64,000 nt of DNA from Mimachlamys varia (taxonomy: Eukaryota > Mollusca > Bivalvia > Pectinida > Pectinidae), in NCBI GenBank assembly GCA_947623455.1, contig OX392534.1:11294001-11358000 (forward strand), in the 5' to 3' direction. The first letter of the stretch is position 1, and every line of letters begins with the position of its first letter. Of this stretch, positions 1 through 11,036 are shown in pieces. The position numbers and the translations under genes were made by a program. The notes under the pieces are model-generated. The model was not told where the DNA came from. It searched no databases and worked only from the letters and a program-made list of their open reading frames with translations.

Positions 1-16
1 AATAATTTTGTTTCAG

Positions 17-100
17 AAACTCCTGTCTCGGGATCAGCCCTTGGAAGTGTTTCAAAATGTCCACGGTTTATCCAATGCAAACCAAATGAAACATATATGA
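17..100 (+). CDS. Possible terminal exon of an upstream gene (partial)
   Basis: A good acceptor (ttttgtttcag, ending at 16) is followed by 27 open codons and a stop. The reading starts KLLSRDQPLEVFQNVHGL, and its first part uses coding-like codons (CTG, CGG, CAG, CCC, GTG). It matches no family I recognise. It does not join in an obvious way to exon 1 of gene A, so it would be the last exon of a different + strand gene. A chance open stretch is equally possible at this length. Confidence 0.25.
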   Translation, partial: KLLSRDQPLEVFQNVHGLSNANQMKHI

Positions 101-1785
101 TAAATAACAAGAAAACAAATGATAGACAGCTATGTCGGACATGTATTTCTACAAAAGAGCAAATACTTACCACCATGTGTTAAAGGCCCAATATACGTAA
201 CTTAAGGAAATTTTTCGTCAATCTGAACAATTCTGAAAAAATCCAGTTGATAACCATGCAAAAATAAGCCTAAAACCAAGTAAACCGGAGCGGTAACTAA
301 CAAGAAACTCCTGACAGAAAAATCCAAAGAATTGAAAATAATTCAGGTGGGGCCCACTTCAACAACAAGCCGAATTTAAGACAGTCAAAATGGTCGCGTG
401 TTTACAAATACCAAGATTCAACTGATTTTCGCATCAAGTTTTGCCGAAAGTTACGTACATTGGACCTTTAAATACATTTTAGTGTATATATCATACCTTT
501 TATTCATCTTTCATACCGATTATAAACCATACCGAAGTCAATGTATGGGACACATAAGCATTGATACATAGTGTACATACATGTATACAACCAATGAACC
601 ATGCTGTATAAGGTAATGTTAAGAACCATCGCCACAAAACATATTCTGTGTTATCAAATGAACAGAATCAAAGCACCTTGATAACATAGTAATGTATGTA
701 TACAGAAGTCTGCTGGTGCAACCATTGAAAAGGCCTTATCTTGCAGCCGCCACATACACATTATCTGGCTAGTTTCACTAGTTGCACTAACAAGCTTCCG
801 TAGCAAAGCTTTGATCAGTTTAAATAGGAAATTACTATTGATTTACATGCTTTAGGAAAAACGTATCTCATTTTTTTATTGCTCAAAACGCGAATCTACT
901 ATGTAATTTGCGATTGACTGCAGATCCACAAAAAATAGACTTTGGTGGCAATTCAGTTAAATTTGATACGTTATTTTGTCACCATTGACAATATCAAGTA
1001 TTGTATGCCGTCTTCAGATGGTTGTGTTTAATGAAGGACTAACAAGATAAAGAGTTCTGGCATTAACATCAAGAATCTTGGCGTTGCCGGAAAAAATCAA
1101 AACGATATTCCACGGAATTAGGCATTACTGTTTATTGGGTTTCGTGTGGCGAACACGAAGAAATAAAGCTCGTACGACTCGCCGAACAAATTGTGTGCGT
1201 GAAGGTCGTTCTGGTATGTCATTTGGGGAATAAAAATCGTTAGAAATCCTGCATCTGAATAGATACCGTGATCAAGGAAATCGTCCTTTCCAGTCCATTA
1301 TGGCTGACAATTGCTTCCCGTCTAACCTGTTGCCAACTTCCTGAAGACGAAGGTCATTTCCTCTACTAGTTGGGCCACTCCGATAAGCTTGCCCCTAACG
1401 GCCAAATCCAATGATTTTCCTGAATAAAACGATGGAAACTAATTATATTATCGAGTCGAGAGGGGGGAACATGCGAGGCCCTCACCTTAACGCATTCCAT
1501 TTTAGCTGTATATACTTCCTATAGGGTTTTTCAACGGATCTGCAAGTACATTTCGCCCTCTATCGTACGTGATGTTATCCAGGAGCACGTGCGAACATCC
1601 TGTGTTTTCCGACAGTAAAGTGCTAGAGGACAGATGATAAGAATGAGTTTAAGGATGGTGATTAATTCTATAGCACTGACCATATCACAACCGACATGAA
1701 TTATGCATTGTAACAGAAAAAATAGAATGTACATTCCCTGTATATACACATGTACATAATGTAAATGATTTTTGTACTTTGCAAC
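101..1785. other. Intergenic DNA without recognised features
   Basis: AT-rich DNA with no ORF of convincing length. The part around 1060-1430 is less AT-rich and could be a decayed element, but no frame stays open and no motif is recognisable. Confidence 0.5.
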
Positions 1786-2110
1786 AGTTGTGAGTTCTTA
1801 TACTACATGTAGTATATATGTATTCATGGCTGTTGTGAGTTCTTATACTACATGTAGTATATATATGTATTCATGGCAGTTGTTAGTTCTTATACTACAT
1901 GTAGTATATATATGTATTCATGGCAGTTGTTAGCTCTAAAGAGTATTTATGACATTTGTTAGTTCTTATGCGTATATATGACATTTAGTTCTTATGCGTA
2001 TATATGACATTTAGTTCTTATGCGTATTTATGACAGTTGTTAGTTCTTATGTGTATATATGACAGCTGTTAGTTCGTATGTGCATAAATGACAGTTTTTG
2101 TTTTTTATGT
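1786..2110. repeat. Minisatellite, unit about 48 bp decaying to about 30 bp
   Basis: Three near-identical units contain gagttcttatactacatgta and a 'tattcatggcagttgtt' tail. They are followed by shorter, diverging units built on 'gttagttcttatgcgtatat'. The sequence after about 2110 keeps only traces of the unit. No coding content. Confidence 0.85.
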
Positions 2111-2790
2111 GCCAAAGCCTAAATCGTTAGCTCTCATGTGCTGATTAGACAGCTGTTATTTCTAATGTGTTTATAATATACTTGTTAAGTCTAATGCATT
2201 AATGACATTTTATATGACATTGACTAAGTTATTTCTTTCGTTAACTTGACACATTGTCGTATGTATAATGTGTAAGTGATGGAGTCTATTATTCTCAAAT
2301 CTACATGACGTAACAATGTCCTGGAGATATGTCTGTTTTGCTGTAGCCACTAGGGGGATTTCAAGCTCAAGGATACTTTATTGGGTTAATCGAATGTTTA
2401 TTAAAATGGCAAGATATAAGATATTGCATTCATTATTATAACATTTATGCAAATAACACATATCAGTTATTTTTTTAAGGGGAACTCGTTTTGATAAAGC
2501 ACTCATACATGACGAATTGGGAGAAAGTGTCGACATGATGCTACATAATCGGGCTAATGGTGTCTTAAAGCGTATCCCTGTGCATGAAGTTAGTCGTTTT
2601 CGAACAAAGCATTAAATTCTGTCTACGAAAATCCCGTTTGATATTACCTTTCCTTCATTTTGTAACTTTATGATCAATAATACTTATACTATGAAGGATT
2701 TTTTTATTTTCATCAATTGCAAAACAACAGCCTATTTTCCCTGTCTTGTTCGAAATGAAAATGTCATTGCATTTGTAGATAAATATATAT
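2111..2790. other. AT-rich spacer, nothing recognised
   Basis: Contains only short traces of the preceding minisatellite. The small open frame at 2670-2858 is low-complexity and has no coding signature. Confidence 0.4.
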
Positions 2791-2794
2791 GTAC

Positions 2795-3722
2795 AATGTA
2801 TGATGTTGACACCTATATATTTATGTTGACACCTGTATCATTGTTGACACATGTATGAATGTTGACACGTATACTTTGGTTGACACCTTTATTTTTATTG
2901 ACACTTGTATTTTTATTGACATCTATATTGTTGTTGACACATGTTTGAGTGTTGACACATGCATTATTGATGATTCCTATTCTTTTGTTGACACCTTTAT
3001 CATTGTTGACACCTGTATTATTGTTGACACCTGTATTATTGTTGACACATTTATCATTGTTGACACATTTATCATTGTAGACACCTGTATTATTGTTGAC
3101 ACCCCTATAATTGTTGACACCTGTAATACTATTGACACCTGTATACTTGTTGGCACCTGTATTTTTGCTGATTCCTATTCTTTTGTTGCCATCTGTATTA
3201 TTGTTAATTCCGATACTTTTGTTGATACCTGTATTATTGTTGACACCTGTATTATTGTTGACACCTGTATTATTGCTGACACCTGTATTATTGTTGACAC
3301 CTGTATTATTGTTGACACCCCTATCATTGTTGACACCTGTATCAATGTTGACACCTGTATCATCGTTGACACCTGTATTATTGTTGACACCCCTATAATT
3401 GTTGACACCTGTATTACTATTGACACCTGTATACTTGTTGACACCTGCATTTTTGCTGATTCCTATTCTTTTGTTGACATCTGTATCATTGTTAATTCCG
3501 ATACTTTTGTTGGCACCTGTATTATTGTTGACACCTGTATTATGGTTGGCACCTGTATTATTGTTGACACCTACATTATTGTTGACACCTGTATTATCAT
3601 TGACACCTGTATACTTGTTGACACCTGTATCGCTGTTGACACTTGTATCGTTGTTGACAGATGTATCGTTGTTGACACTTGTATCGTTGTTGACACCTGT
3701 ATAATTGTTGACACCTGTATTA
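2795..3722. repeat. 18-bp minisatellite (ttgttgacacctgtatta)
   Basis: About 50 units of 18 bp with point variants, ending 33 bp before the acceptor of gene A exon 1. A few 'gattcctattcttttgttg' variants recur in blocks, which shows a higher-order duplication inside the array. Because 18 is a multiple of three, several frames stay open on both strands, giving false ORFs of VDTCII repeats. Each canonical unit carries the E-box core CACCTG. Confidence 0.95.
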
Positions 3723-3755
3723 TTTACAGTGAACTAATTCCACCGTTTGTTCCAG

Positions 3756-3910
3756 AGCTGCTAGATTCCGGTCACGACGCCGTAGTTCCATAGATCTGGA
3801 GACGAAGACTTACCAGCGAGATCAGATCCTCCGGGACAAGAGGAAGAGACTTATCAAGAGAAATACTATCGCTGACTTCTATAGATCGAGGGAGTCTCCC
3901 TCTTCTGACG
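3756..3910 (+). CDS. PLEKHG7: Gene A exon 1 (first visible), basic N-terminal region
   Basis: Acceptor tttgttccag, then one base completing a codon and 51 codons. The donor is cg|gtacgtac and ends in phase 1. The peptide is strongly basic (RFRSRRRSSIDLE, then RDKRKRLIKRN) and RRRSS could be a basophilic kinase site. Its last bases (ccctcttctgacg) plus the donor form the unit of the array that follows. An acceptor two bases downstream (ccagag) is possible but weaker. The exon lies between two minisatellites. Confidence 0.75.
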
Positions 3911-5125
3911 GTACGTACTCTTTACCTGCATCCCTCTTCTGACGGTACGTACTGTTTACCTACATCCCTCTTCTGACGGTACGTACTGTTTACCTACATC
4001 CCTTTTCTGACGGTACGTACTATTTACCTACATCCCTCTTCTGACGGTACGTACTGTTTACCTACATCCCTCTTCTGACGGTACGTACTGTCACCCTGCA
4101 CCCCTCTTCTGACGGTACGTACATATACTGTTTACCTACATCCCTCTTCTGACGGTACGTACATATACTGTTTACCTACATCCCTTTTCTGACGGTACGT
4201 ACATATACTGTTTACCTACATCCCTCTTCTTCTTCTGACGGTACGTACTGTTGACCTACATCCCTCTTCTGACGGTACGTACTGTTTACCTACATCCCTC
4301 TTCTGACGGTACGTACTGTTTACCTACATCCCTCTTCTGACGGTACGTACTGTTTACCTACATTCCTTTTCTGACGGTACGTACTATTTACCTACATCCC
4401 TCTTCTGACGGTACGTACTGTTTACCTACATCCCTCTTCTGACGGTACGTACTGTTTACCTACATCCCTCTTCTGACGGTACGTACATATACTGTTTACC
4501 TACATCCCTCTTCTGACGGTACGTACTGTTGACCTACATGTACATCCCTCTTCTGACGGTACGTACTGTTTACCTACATCCCTCTTCTGACGGTACGTAC
4601 TGTTTACCTGCATCCCTCTTCTGGCTGTACGTACTGTACATGCTTACCTACATCCCTCTTCTGACGGTACGTACTGTACATGTTTACCTACATCCCTCTT
4701 CTGACGGTACGTACTGTACATTTTTACCTACATTTCTCTTCTGACGGTACGTACTGTACATGTTTACCTACATCCCTCTTCTGACGGTACGTACTGTACA
4801 TTTTTACCTACATTTCTCTTCTGACGGTACGTACTGTACATTTTTACCTACATTTCTCTTCTGACGGTACGTACTGTACATGTTTACCTACATCCCTCTT
4901 CTGACGGTACGTACTGTACATTTTTACCTACATTTCTCTTCTGGCTGTACGTACTGTACATGTTTACCTACATCCCTCTTCTGACGGTACGTACTGTACA
5001 TGTTTACCTACATCCCTCTTCTGACGGTACGTACTGTACATGTTTACCTACATCCCTCTTCTGACGGTACGCACTGTACATTTTTACCTACATCCCATCT
5101 TCTGACGGTACGTACTGTCACCCTG
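3897..5125. repeat. Splice-donor minisatellite, 34-40 bp unit, about 33 copies
   Basis: Each unit repeats the last 13 bases of exon 1 (ccctcttctgacg), the donor gtacgtac and about 15 bases of intron (tgtttacctacat). I count 31 units with ctgacggtac and two with ctggctgtac. Later units carry an added 'tgtaca'. The exon's own donor is the first copy. Reading exon 1 through into the second unit meets an in-frame TGA, so donors further down would give a truncated protein. Confidence 0.95.
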
Positions 5126-5690
5126 CATTCCTTCTCAGATACACCCAAGTCTTATGGATGTGTTTTATAATGTTTCAATTGGTCCTCTTTTCTAATGGGT
5201 TGTGTCACTCTACATTTTGATTTCGTAAATCCCTTAAGTCTGCCTGGTCCATCTCCTAATGTGAAAACAATGTTAGCAGAATGAATTATCGCTGCTACTG
5301 GTCAAACACGTCGTTAACAAAGCATGTCAACATTCGTAGATGACGGTGGAGAACCGATATCTATGGTACTGTTTGTTCTGCTTCTCTCCTATACCTGTCA
5401 CACTGTTAAAGCACCTCAATGTCAAATACATTACTGATGTAAAATAACCTCTGGGTCAGTATTGATCTTATCGCAAATGTATACCTCCCTATATACTGTA
5501 GGTTACTATAGTTTGAACATTGATATTTGATTACTAACATCCCACAGATTATAATCACATGAGTGCTGTATTTATCTGGTGACAAACCTGCCTAATTGAA
5601 TGAACGTCAACAGATTTTTTTATTTGCTTTGATAATTAATTATTTATTTGACGAAGGATTTAACCACAATGTATTTGTTTGTGCTGGTGT
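5126..5690. other. Intron of gene A, nothing recognised
   Basis: Unique-looking AT-rich intron sequence between two arrays. No ORF, splice-flanked coding block or repeat ends seen. Confidence 0.4.
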
Positions 5691-6372
5691 GGTCAGCTAC
5701 AATGTAGCTAGGATCCTACTGTCAACGGAGTATGCGTACAGCATATGCTGATCTGGTTAGCTAGGATCCCACTGCTATAAGTACTGTATGCATTGACGTG
5801 GTTACATGTAGCTGTAACTGTATAGGCTGATGTGGTTACATGTAGTTAGCTAGAATCCTACTATCCACGGAGTATAATTACAGTATATGCTGATGTGGTT
5901 ACATGTAGCTAGCTAGAATCCTACTTTCCACAAAGTATAATCACAGTATATGCTGATGTGGTTACATGTAGCTAGCTAGAATCCTACTATCCACGGAGTA
6001 TAATTACAGTATATGCTGATGCGGTTACATGAAGCTAGCTAGAATCCTTCTGTCCATGGAGTATAATTACAGTATATGCTGATGTGGTTAAATGTAGCTA
6101 GCTAGAATCCTTCTGTCCATGGAGTATAATTACAGTATATGCTGATGTGGTTACATGTAGCTAGCTAGAATCCTACTATCCACGGAGTATAATTACAGTA
6201 TATGCTGATGCGGTTACATGAAGCTAGCTAGAATCCTTCTGTCCAGGGAGTATAATTACAGTATATGCTGATGTGGTAATATAGGATCCTACTGTCCACA
6301 AAATTAGTATAGCATATTTTGATGTGGTTAGCATGAATCCTACTCTCCATGGAGCACAAGTACAGTATATAC
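5691..6372. repeat. Minisatellite, unit about 60 bp, about 11 copies
   Basis: Units contain 'gctagctagaatcctacta', 'ccacggagtataattacagt' and 'atatgctgatgtggttacat'. Outer copies are more diverged, as is usual for an array ageing from its edges. Lies in intron 1 of gene A. Confidence 0.9.
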
Positions 6373-7081
6373 TGAGCTAGCTACACTGTAACGACATTCC
6401 ACTAGCGGTGTATGGTCAAAGTATGTTATGTTGAAGAGGTAATGGGCAAACAGATACAAATATCAGTGTCTCCTATGAAAGATAAATTTGTTAAAAATCA
6501 TACTCTTAAGCTATTTAATCGATTTATATTCCCGCATGTGTGCGGATTTTAAACCTGATCTAATAAATCTGTACTAAGTATGACGACAGAAGGACAGATT
6601 TTATATTCTAAGATGTCATTGGATTCTATGATGGTCTTGTTTTGATAGTAATTCAACGGATCGATATAAAAAATGTTGTTTTATCGAAACGTGCAGGTGC
6701 GTTCCAACAACACTGGTGTTTATATTGCATTGTATGCCAGTTCACAATACAACACAGGGCCTGTTAACGCAGTTTTCGCGTAGAGTTATAAAGGAACATT
6801 AAGTATATGTTTGAATAATTTATTATAGAAAAGAAAAAAAACAGTTCTGTAATAATTCTTGTTAATCACCGTTACTCGCCCAGATTGAGATGCTAATGCA
6901 TTGTTTTGTGTTAGGAATCCAGAGAACCTTGCTTAAACTCACTATACCCATCTGATGAGGGAATAGGTACCAACATATATGTCTGGGCAGGGAGTAAGGT
7001 GCCCAATATATCTGGACAGAGTGAGATTCTCTTTGTCACCTTTCAGGAATAAGGACTTCGAATATCTTTGATGATGGAGCA
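6373..7081. other. Intron of gene A, nothing recognised
   Basis: AT-rich, no open frames of note. The last 150 bases hold early, diverged copies of the next array (gaatccagagaacc, ctgatgagggaataggtac). Confidence 0.4.
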
Positions 7082-7868
7082 GCTAGGATTCAAAAATGTC
7101 TGATGCGGTAGCAAGGATCCCAATATTTCTGATGAGGGAGCGAGGATCCCAATATTTCTGATGAGGGAGCGAGGATCCCAATATTTCTGATGCGGTAGCA
7201 AGGATCCCAATATTTCTGATGAGGGAGCGAGGATCCACATATTTCTGATCAGGGAGCGATGATCCCAATATTTCTGATGAGGGAACAAGGATCCCAATAT
7301 TTCTGATGAGGGAACAAGGATCCCATTATTTCTGATGAGGGAGCGATGATCCCAATATTTCTGATGAGGGAACAAGGATCCCATTATTTTTGATGAGGGA
7401 GCGAGGATCCCATTATTTCTGATGAGGGAGCGAGGATCCCATTATTTCTGATGAGGGAGCGAGGATCCCATTATTTCTGATGAGGGAGCGATGATCCCAA
7501 TATTTCTGATGAGGGAGCGATGATCCCAATATTTCTGATGAGGGAACAAGGATCCCATTATTTCTGATGAGGGAGCGAGGATCCCATTATTTCTGATGGA
7601 GATAATAGATAAGAGAATACCGAAGCGTTAACAAAATCATAATCCAAACTCAAAATCGATTTAACCAGGGGCAAAACATGAACAAAGGGAAGGAACGAGG
7701 ATCACAATATTTACATGTATGACGAGGAAGCGAAGATCCCAATATTTCTGATGAGGGAGCAAGGTTCCCATTATCTCTGATGAGGGAGCGAGGATCCCAA
7801 TATTTCTGATGAAGGAGCAAGGTTCCCATTATCTCTGATGAGGGAGCGAGGATCCGATTATCTATGAT
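7082..7868. repeat. 29-bp minisatellite (gatgagggagcgaggatccc), interrupted
   Basis: About 23 units of 29 bp of the form gaggatcccaatatttctgat. Minus-strand reading frames across it are repeat artefacts. A retroelement fragment at about 7600-7697 is inserted into the array and the units resume after it. Confidence 0.92.
7600..7697 (-). mobile_element. Fragment of the dispersed retroelement family, 3' end, nested in a minisatellite
   Basis: Contains 'agagaataccgaagcgttaa', 'caaaatcataatcc' and 'actcaaaatcgatttaacca', the reverse complement of the shared 3' end seen in other copies. It interrupts the 29-bp array, so it inserted after the array existed. Confidence 0.75.
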
Positions 7869-8556
7869 AAAACACAATGCTGTTCTGTCAAATTGAATTC
7901 TGATGTTCATTTTATTTGGTCACTTAGTTGTATATTTGTTTTACAAATGTGAGTGGGTAAAATATCTGAATTGCAACACTCTGCAGAAGATATATTGATA
8001 CATGTACACAATCATGTACGAAACGATTCCATAAAACTGAATTAGCATGACGTATTTGTCGGCTACACTTCTAAAAGCCGGATTGTTCTTACGTCAACGA
8101 TTAGGTACCTCAGATTAAACATCTGTTATCTATTTAAGGGAACATTTAACGGAGTCCATTCTCCTCATTAACCAAATAAAGGCACAATCGACTCTCAATA
8201 CCGAAATGATACACAATGTAAGTGGACAGCGTGGGATAATAAACTGAAAACATGAAGTATGCTAAGTGTGACTCATTTCATTTTAATGACGTTATTTGCA
8301 GTTTAAAAGAGTAGGAATAAACGGTACGCCTATATCCATTCTCTCCAATAAATGCATTTACTCTAGTCTATGTGGGTGGTGTAGTTTCCAATTGTGAAGG
8401 AAGTTGAGATAGTTTCACGTTTTCTATCAGATGCGTGAATGTTAAAGCTCGTGAAGGTAAATTTTGGCACGTTGTCAAATAGAGACCTACATCGGTCACC
8501 CGTATACTCAGTCATCCTAAATCGTACAATTTAGAATATTTGACCCATTTGTTCTT

Positions 8557-8896
8557 TATATAAGGATTGAAAGTCATTTTTTTAACTTTCATAGTGCTAT
8601 GAAAGGTCAGCCGTTACATCAATATTGAATGAAGCCCGCTAGGCGACACATATGCAAACGCAGGTAATAAACTATTAATTGGAAAAATATCAATGAAGTT
8701 AAGCAATTGTTCTTTAGTAAAAATGTAAATATATGGATTGAAAGTCATTTTTTTAACTTTCATAGTGCCATGAAAGGTAAGCTGTTACATCCATATTGAA
8801 TGAAGCCCGATAGGGCTTCATGTTAAATATGGATGTAACGGCTGACCTTTAATAGCACTATGAAAGTTAAAAAAATGACTTTCAATCCCTATATAG
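8557..8896. mobile_element. Foldback MITE with an extra half copy
   Basis: The sequence 8729-8896 is an almost perfect palindrome with arms of about 80 bp. Its left arm starts atatggattgaaagtcattt and its right arm ends with the reverse complement, around a centre gaagcccgatagggcttc at 8803-8819. A lone left arm lies just upstream at 8557-8642. No coding capacity. The unit could form a strong hairpin in RNA or single-stranded DNA. Confidence 0.85.
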
Positions 8897-10052
8897 TTTT
8901 TGTAATAATGTCTAATTTCGTCCATGAGGGAGAAGACGCTGACTGTCCCGGACCACCTGTTACCATTATCTAGTACTGTACAAGGGACTCCATGTATATT
9001 TCCCCTCTTTGTTCATTTATTACCCATAGTTTTAATCAAGTTTGAGGTCAGATAATGGTTCTGTTGACGCCTCGATATTCTCTATTTCTTTTTAAAACAG
9101 GATTGTTGAAAATACATTTGAGAACAAAATACCTTTTGTGCAAATAAGTACATGGTTGCCATACTTCCACTCCTTTGGGTGCATTTTCAATATATAAAAA
9201 AAGAATTATATGAAATATGTTATTAGATAAAGGTTACATGCAACAATGGTATGATTTGATGTAAATTTAGAAATCTTTGCACGGAACGCAGTTATCCACT
9301 AAATCGATACTAATTTCATCGTTTTTCACAGCCGCGCACTTACAAAGTACGTGGGCCGTTCCCGAGGCTGATAGATTACGACATCAATATAATTTAGGTT
9401 ACACTTCTCGTTTATGTGTACCGTGTATCACAATTGATTATCTGGGAAGATGTTAGAAGGAAACAGCTAGGACATTTTTCATGTATTCGGGATGCGAACT
9501 AGATTGAGATTAATAACAATTAGTACAGAGGGGTTCAACAGAGATCGATTAATTCCGTCCCGGAACTGGTGACTTAGGAAAAACAAAATTACACAACCAC
9601 AAGGCGACCAGTGGTTGTGTAGGATGTTTGGGAGTTGTTATGCTTTCTAGCAACCATTACTGTACAGACGAGAAAGCATACGATACACAGTCATTGATTT
9701 CGGCATAGTTTGAATTCCTCAAAATCAACTTTCCAGACATTTGTAAAGACTGTATTGTCATTAATGAGGTATTAACTTGTTAACTGTATACGGTTTAATT
9801 ACTTTTATTCTTTTATGTTTGATCCAATGTTTATCATTAATATAATTAACATCTAATACTTTTACATATAGTAAAATATGTCTCACAGTGGGCCTAACAA
9901 TACATTATATCAACTGATTAATTTTATTATCTTCTCATTGTGGAAGCGACAGTCAAGGTTCATACCTATAGTTGGCTCCCCTGCATGACCTCTCCTATAT
10001 TAAACAAAGATTTGATATAATTTTACATTTCAAGAACACAACAGCCAATATA
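8897..10052. other. Intron of gene A, nothing recognised
   Basis: AT-rich intron sequence without repeats, exon-like blocks or ORFs that I can support. Confidence 0.4.
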
Positions 10053-11036
10053 CGAGGGGTGTTCCATAAATAATGTCATCTGTGCTTTATTTCGCAGAAA
10101 TCGTGCAATTTATGCACAAAACCACCTCGTGTCGACTGAGTGATCACTGGCTCGTGACACAGGTGAATATCTCGTCCACACGTTCACTGGCCTCGGTACA
10201 GTGTACATCGTTTCATAGCCTATTCGATAGACTAGACACAAAATGACAGGAACACAAGCTGTAAATGTTGTTGAAATTAAGGCCTATATAAAAGGTAGGT
10301 CATTACTTGGCATAAAGGCTGTAGATATTCACCGCGAGGTGTGTGACATTTATGGGGAGGGCCAAATGTCTCACAGGACTGTTTGTAGGTGGGTAGGTAA
10401 ATTTAGTGCTGGGCAGCAGCAACTGAAAGATGCTACTCACCCAGGTGGTCCTGCAACAACTACGACCAAAGGTAACATAGAAAATAATCCGAAATATCCT
10501 CCAAATTGATGCTCGATTCACCGTAAGACAATTGGCTCGAATGACAAACTTGTCGTTAGCAAGAGTTCATGCAATTTTGAAGAAACACCTAAAAGTTAGA
10601 AAGATAAATGCAAGATGGATACCCCATTTGTTAACGGATGGGCAAAAGAAGACGCGTGTAACAATTGCAAAAAAACTTCTCAAAATGTACCCAAAATATA
10701 GTAAAAAGGCTTTTGATAATATAGTCACTAGTGATGAGACCTGGGTGTATTATTTTGAACCAAAGCGGAACGTTGCCAACCGAATATGGGCCACTAAAAT
10801 TGCTAGACGCCCAAGTATTGCCAAACGAATACGAACGGTAAAGAAGGTTTTGTATGCTATTTTTTTCACTAATAAGGGTCCAGCTATTCAAATCCCGGTG
10901 CCAAAAGGCAGAACGGTCACAGGCAAGTTCTATAAAAACGTTGTTCTGAGAAAGTTGAAGAACTACTACAAAAGTCGCCGCCCCAAAACAGGACTTAAGT
11001 ATGTCCAACTTTTGCATGATAATGCACCCGCTCGTA
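10053..11036 (+). pseudogene. Broken mariner transposase (Tc1/mariner, DD34D type)
   Basis: A 5' terminus cgaggggtgttcc follows a TA at 10051. The transposase begins MTGTQAVNVVEIKAYIKGRS and contains the helix-turn-helix part (GEGQMSHRTVCRWVGKF). A one-base frameshift lies near 10475-10485, and the second part runs from about 10485 in another frame. Two of the three catalytic acids are visible: D in SDETWVYYF and D in LLHDNAPA. After NAPA the match stops, so the third D region and the 3' terminal repeat are missing. It cannot encode an active transposase. It is a dead copy in intron 1 of gene A. Confidence 0.92.

Noticed and set aside
2855..3793. 312-residue open frame (VDTCII repeats) and overlapping frames on both strands
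   Set aside because: Product of an 18-bp tandem repeat whose unit is a multiple of three; all phases stay open and the composition is not protein-like. Only its last part overlaps exon 1, in another frame.
3897..5125. Could be a CRISPR-like array of repeats and spacers
   Set aside because: There are no unique spacers, the units are contiguous, and the context is eukaryotic with introns.
7043..7910. Minus-strand ORFs (RSLIRNIGILAPSSEILGS)
   Set aside because: Frames of the 29-bp minisatellite. Interrupted by a retroelement fragment.
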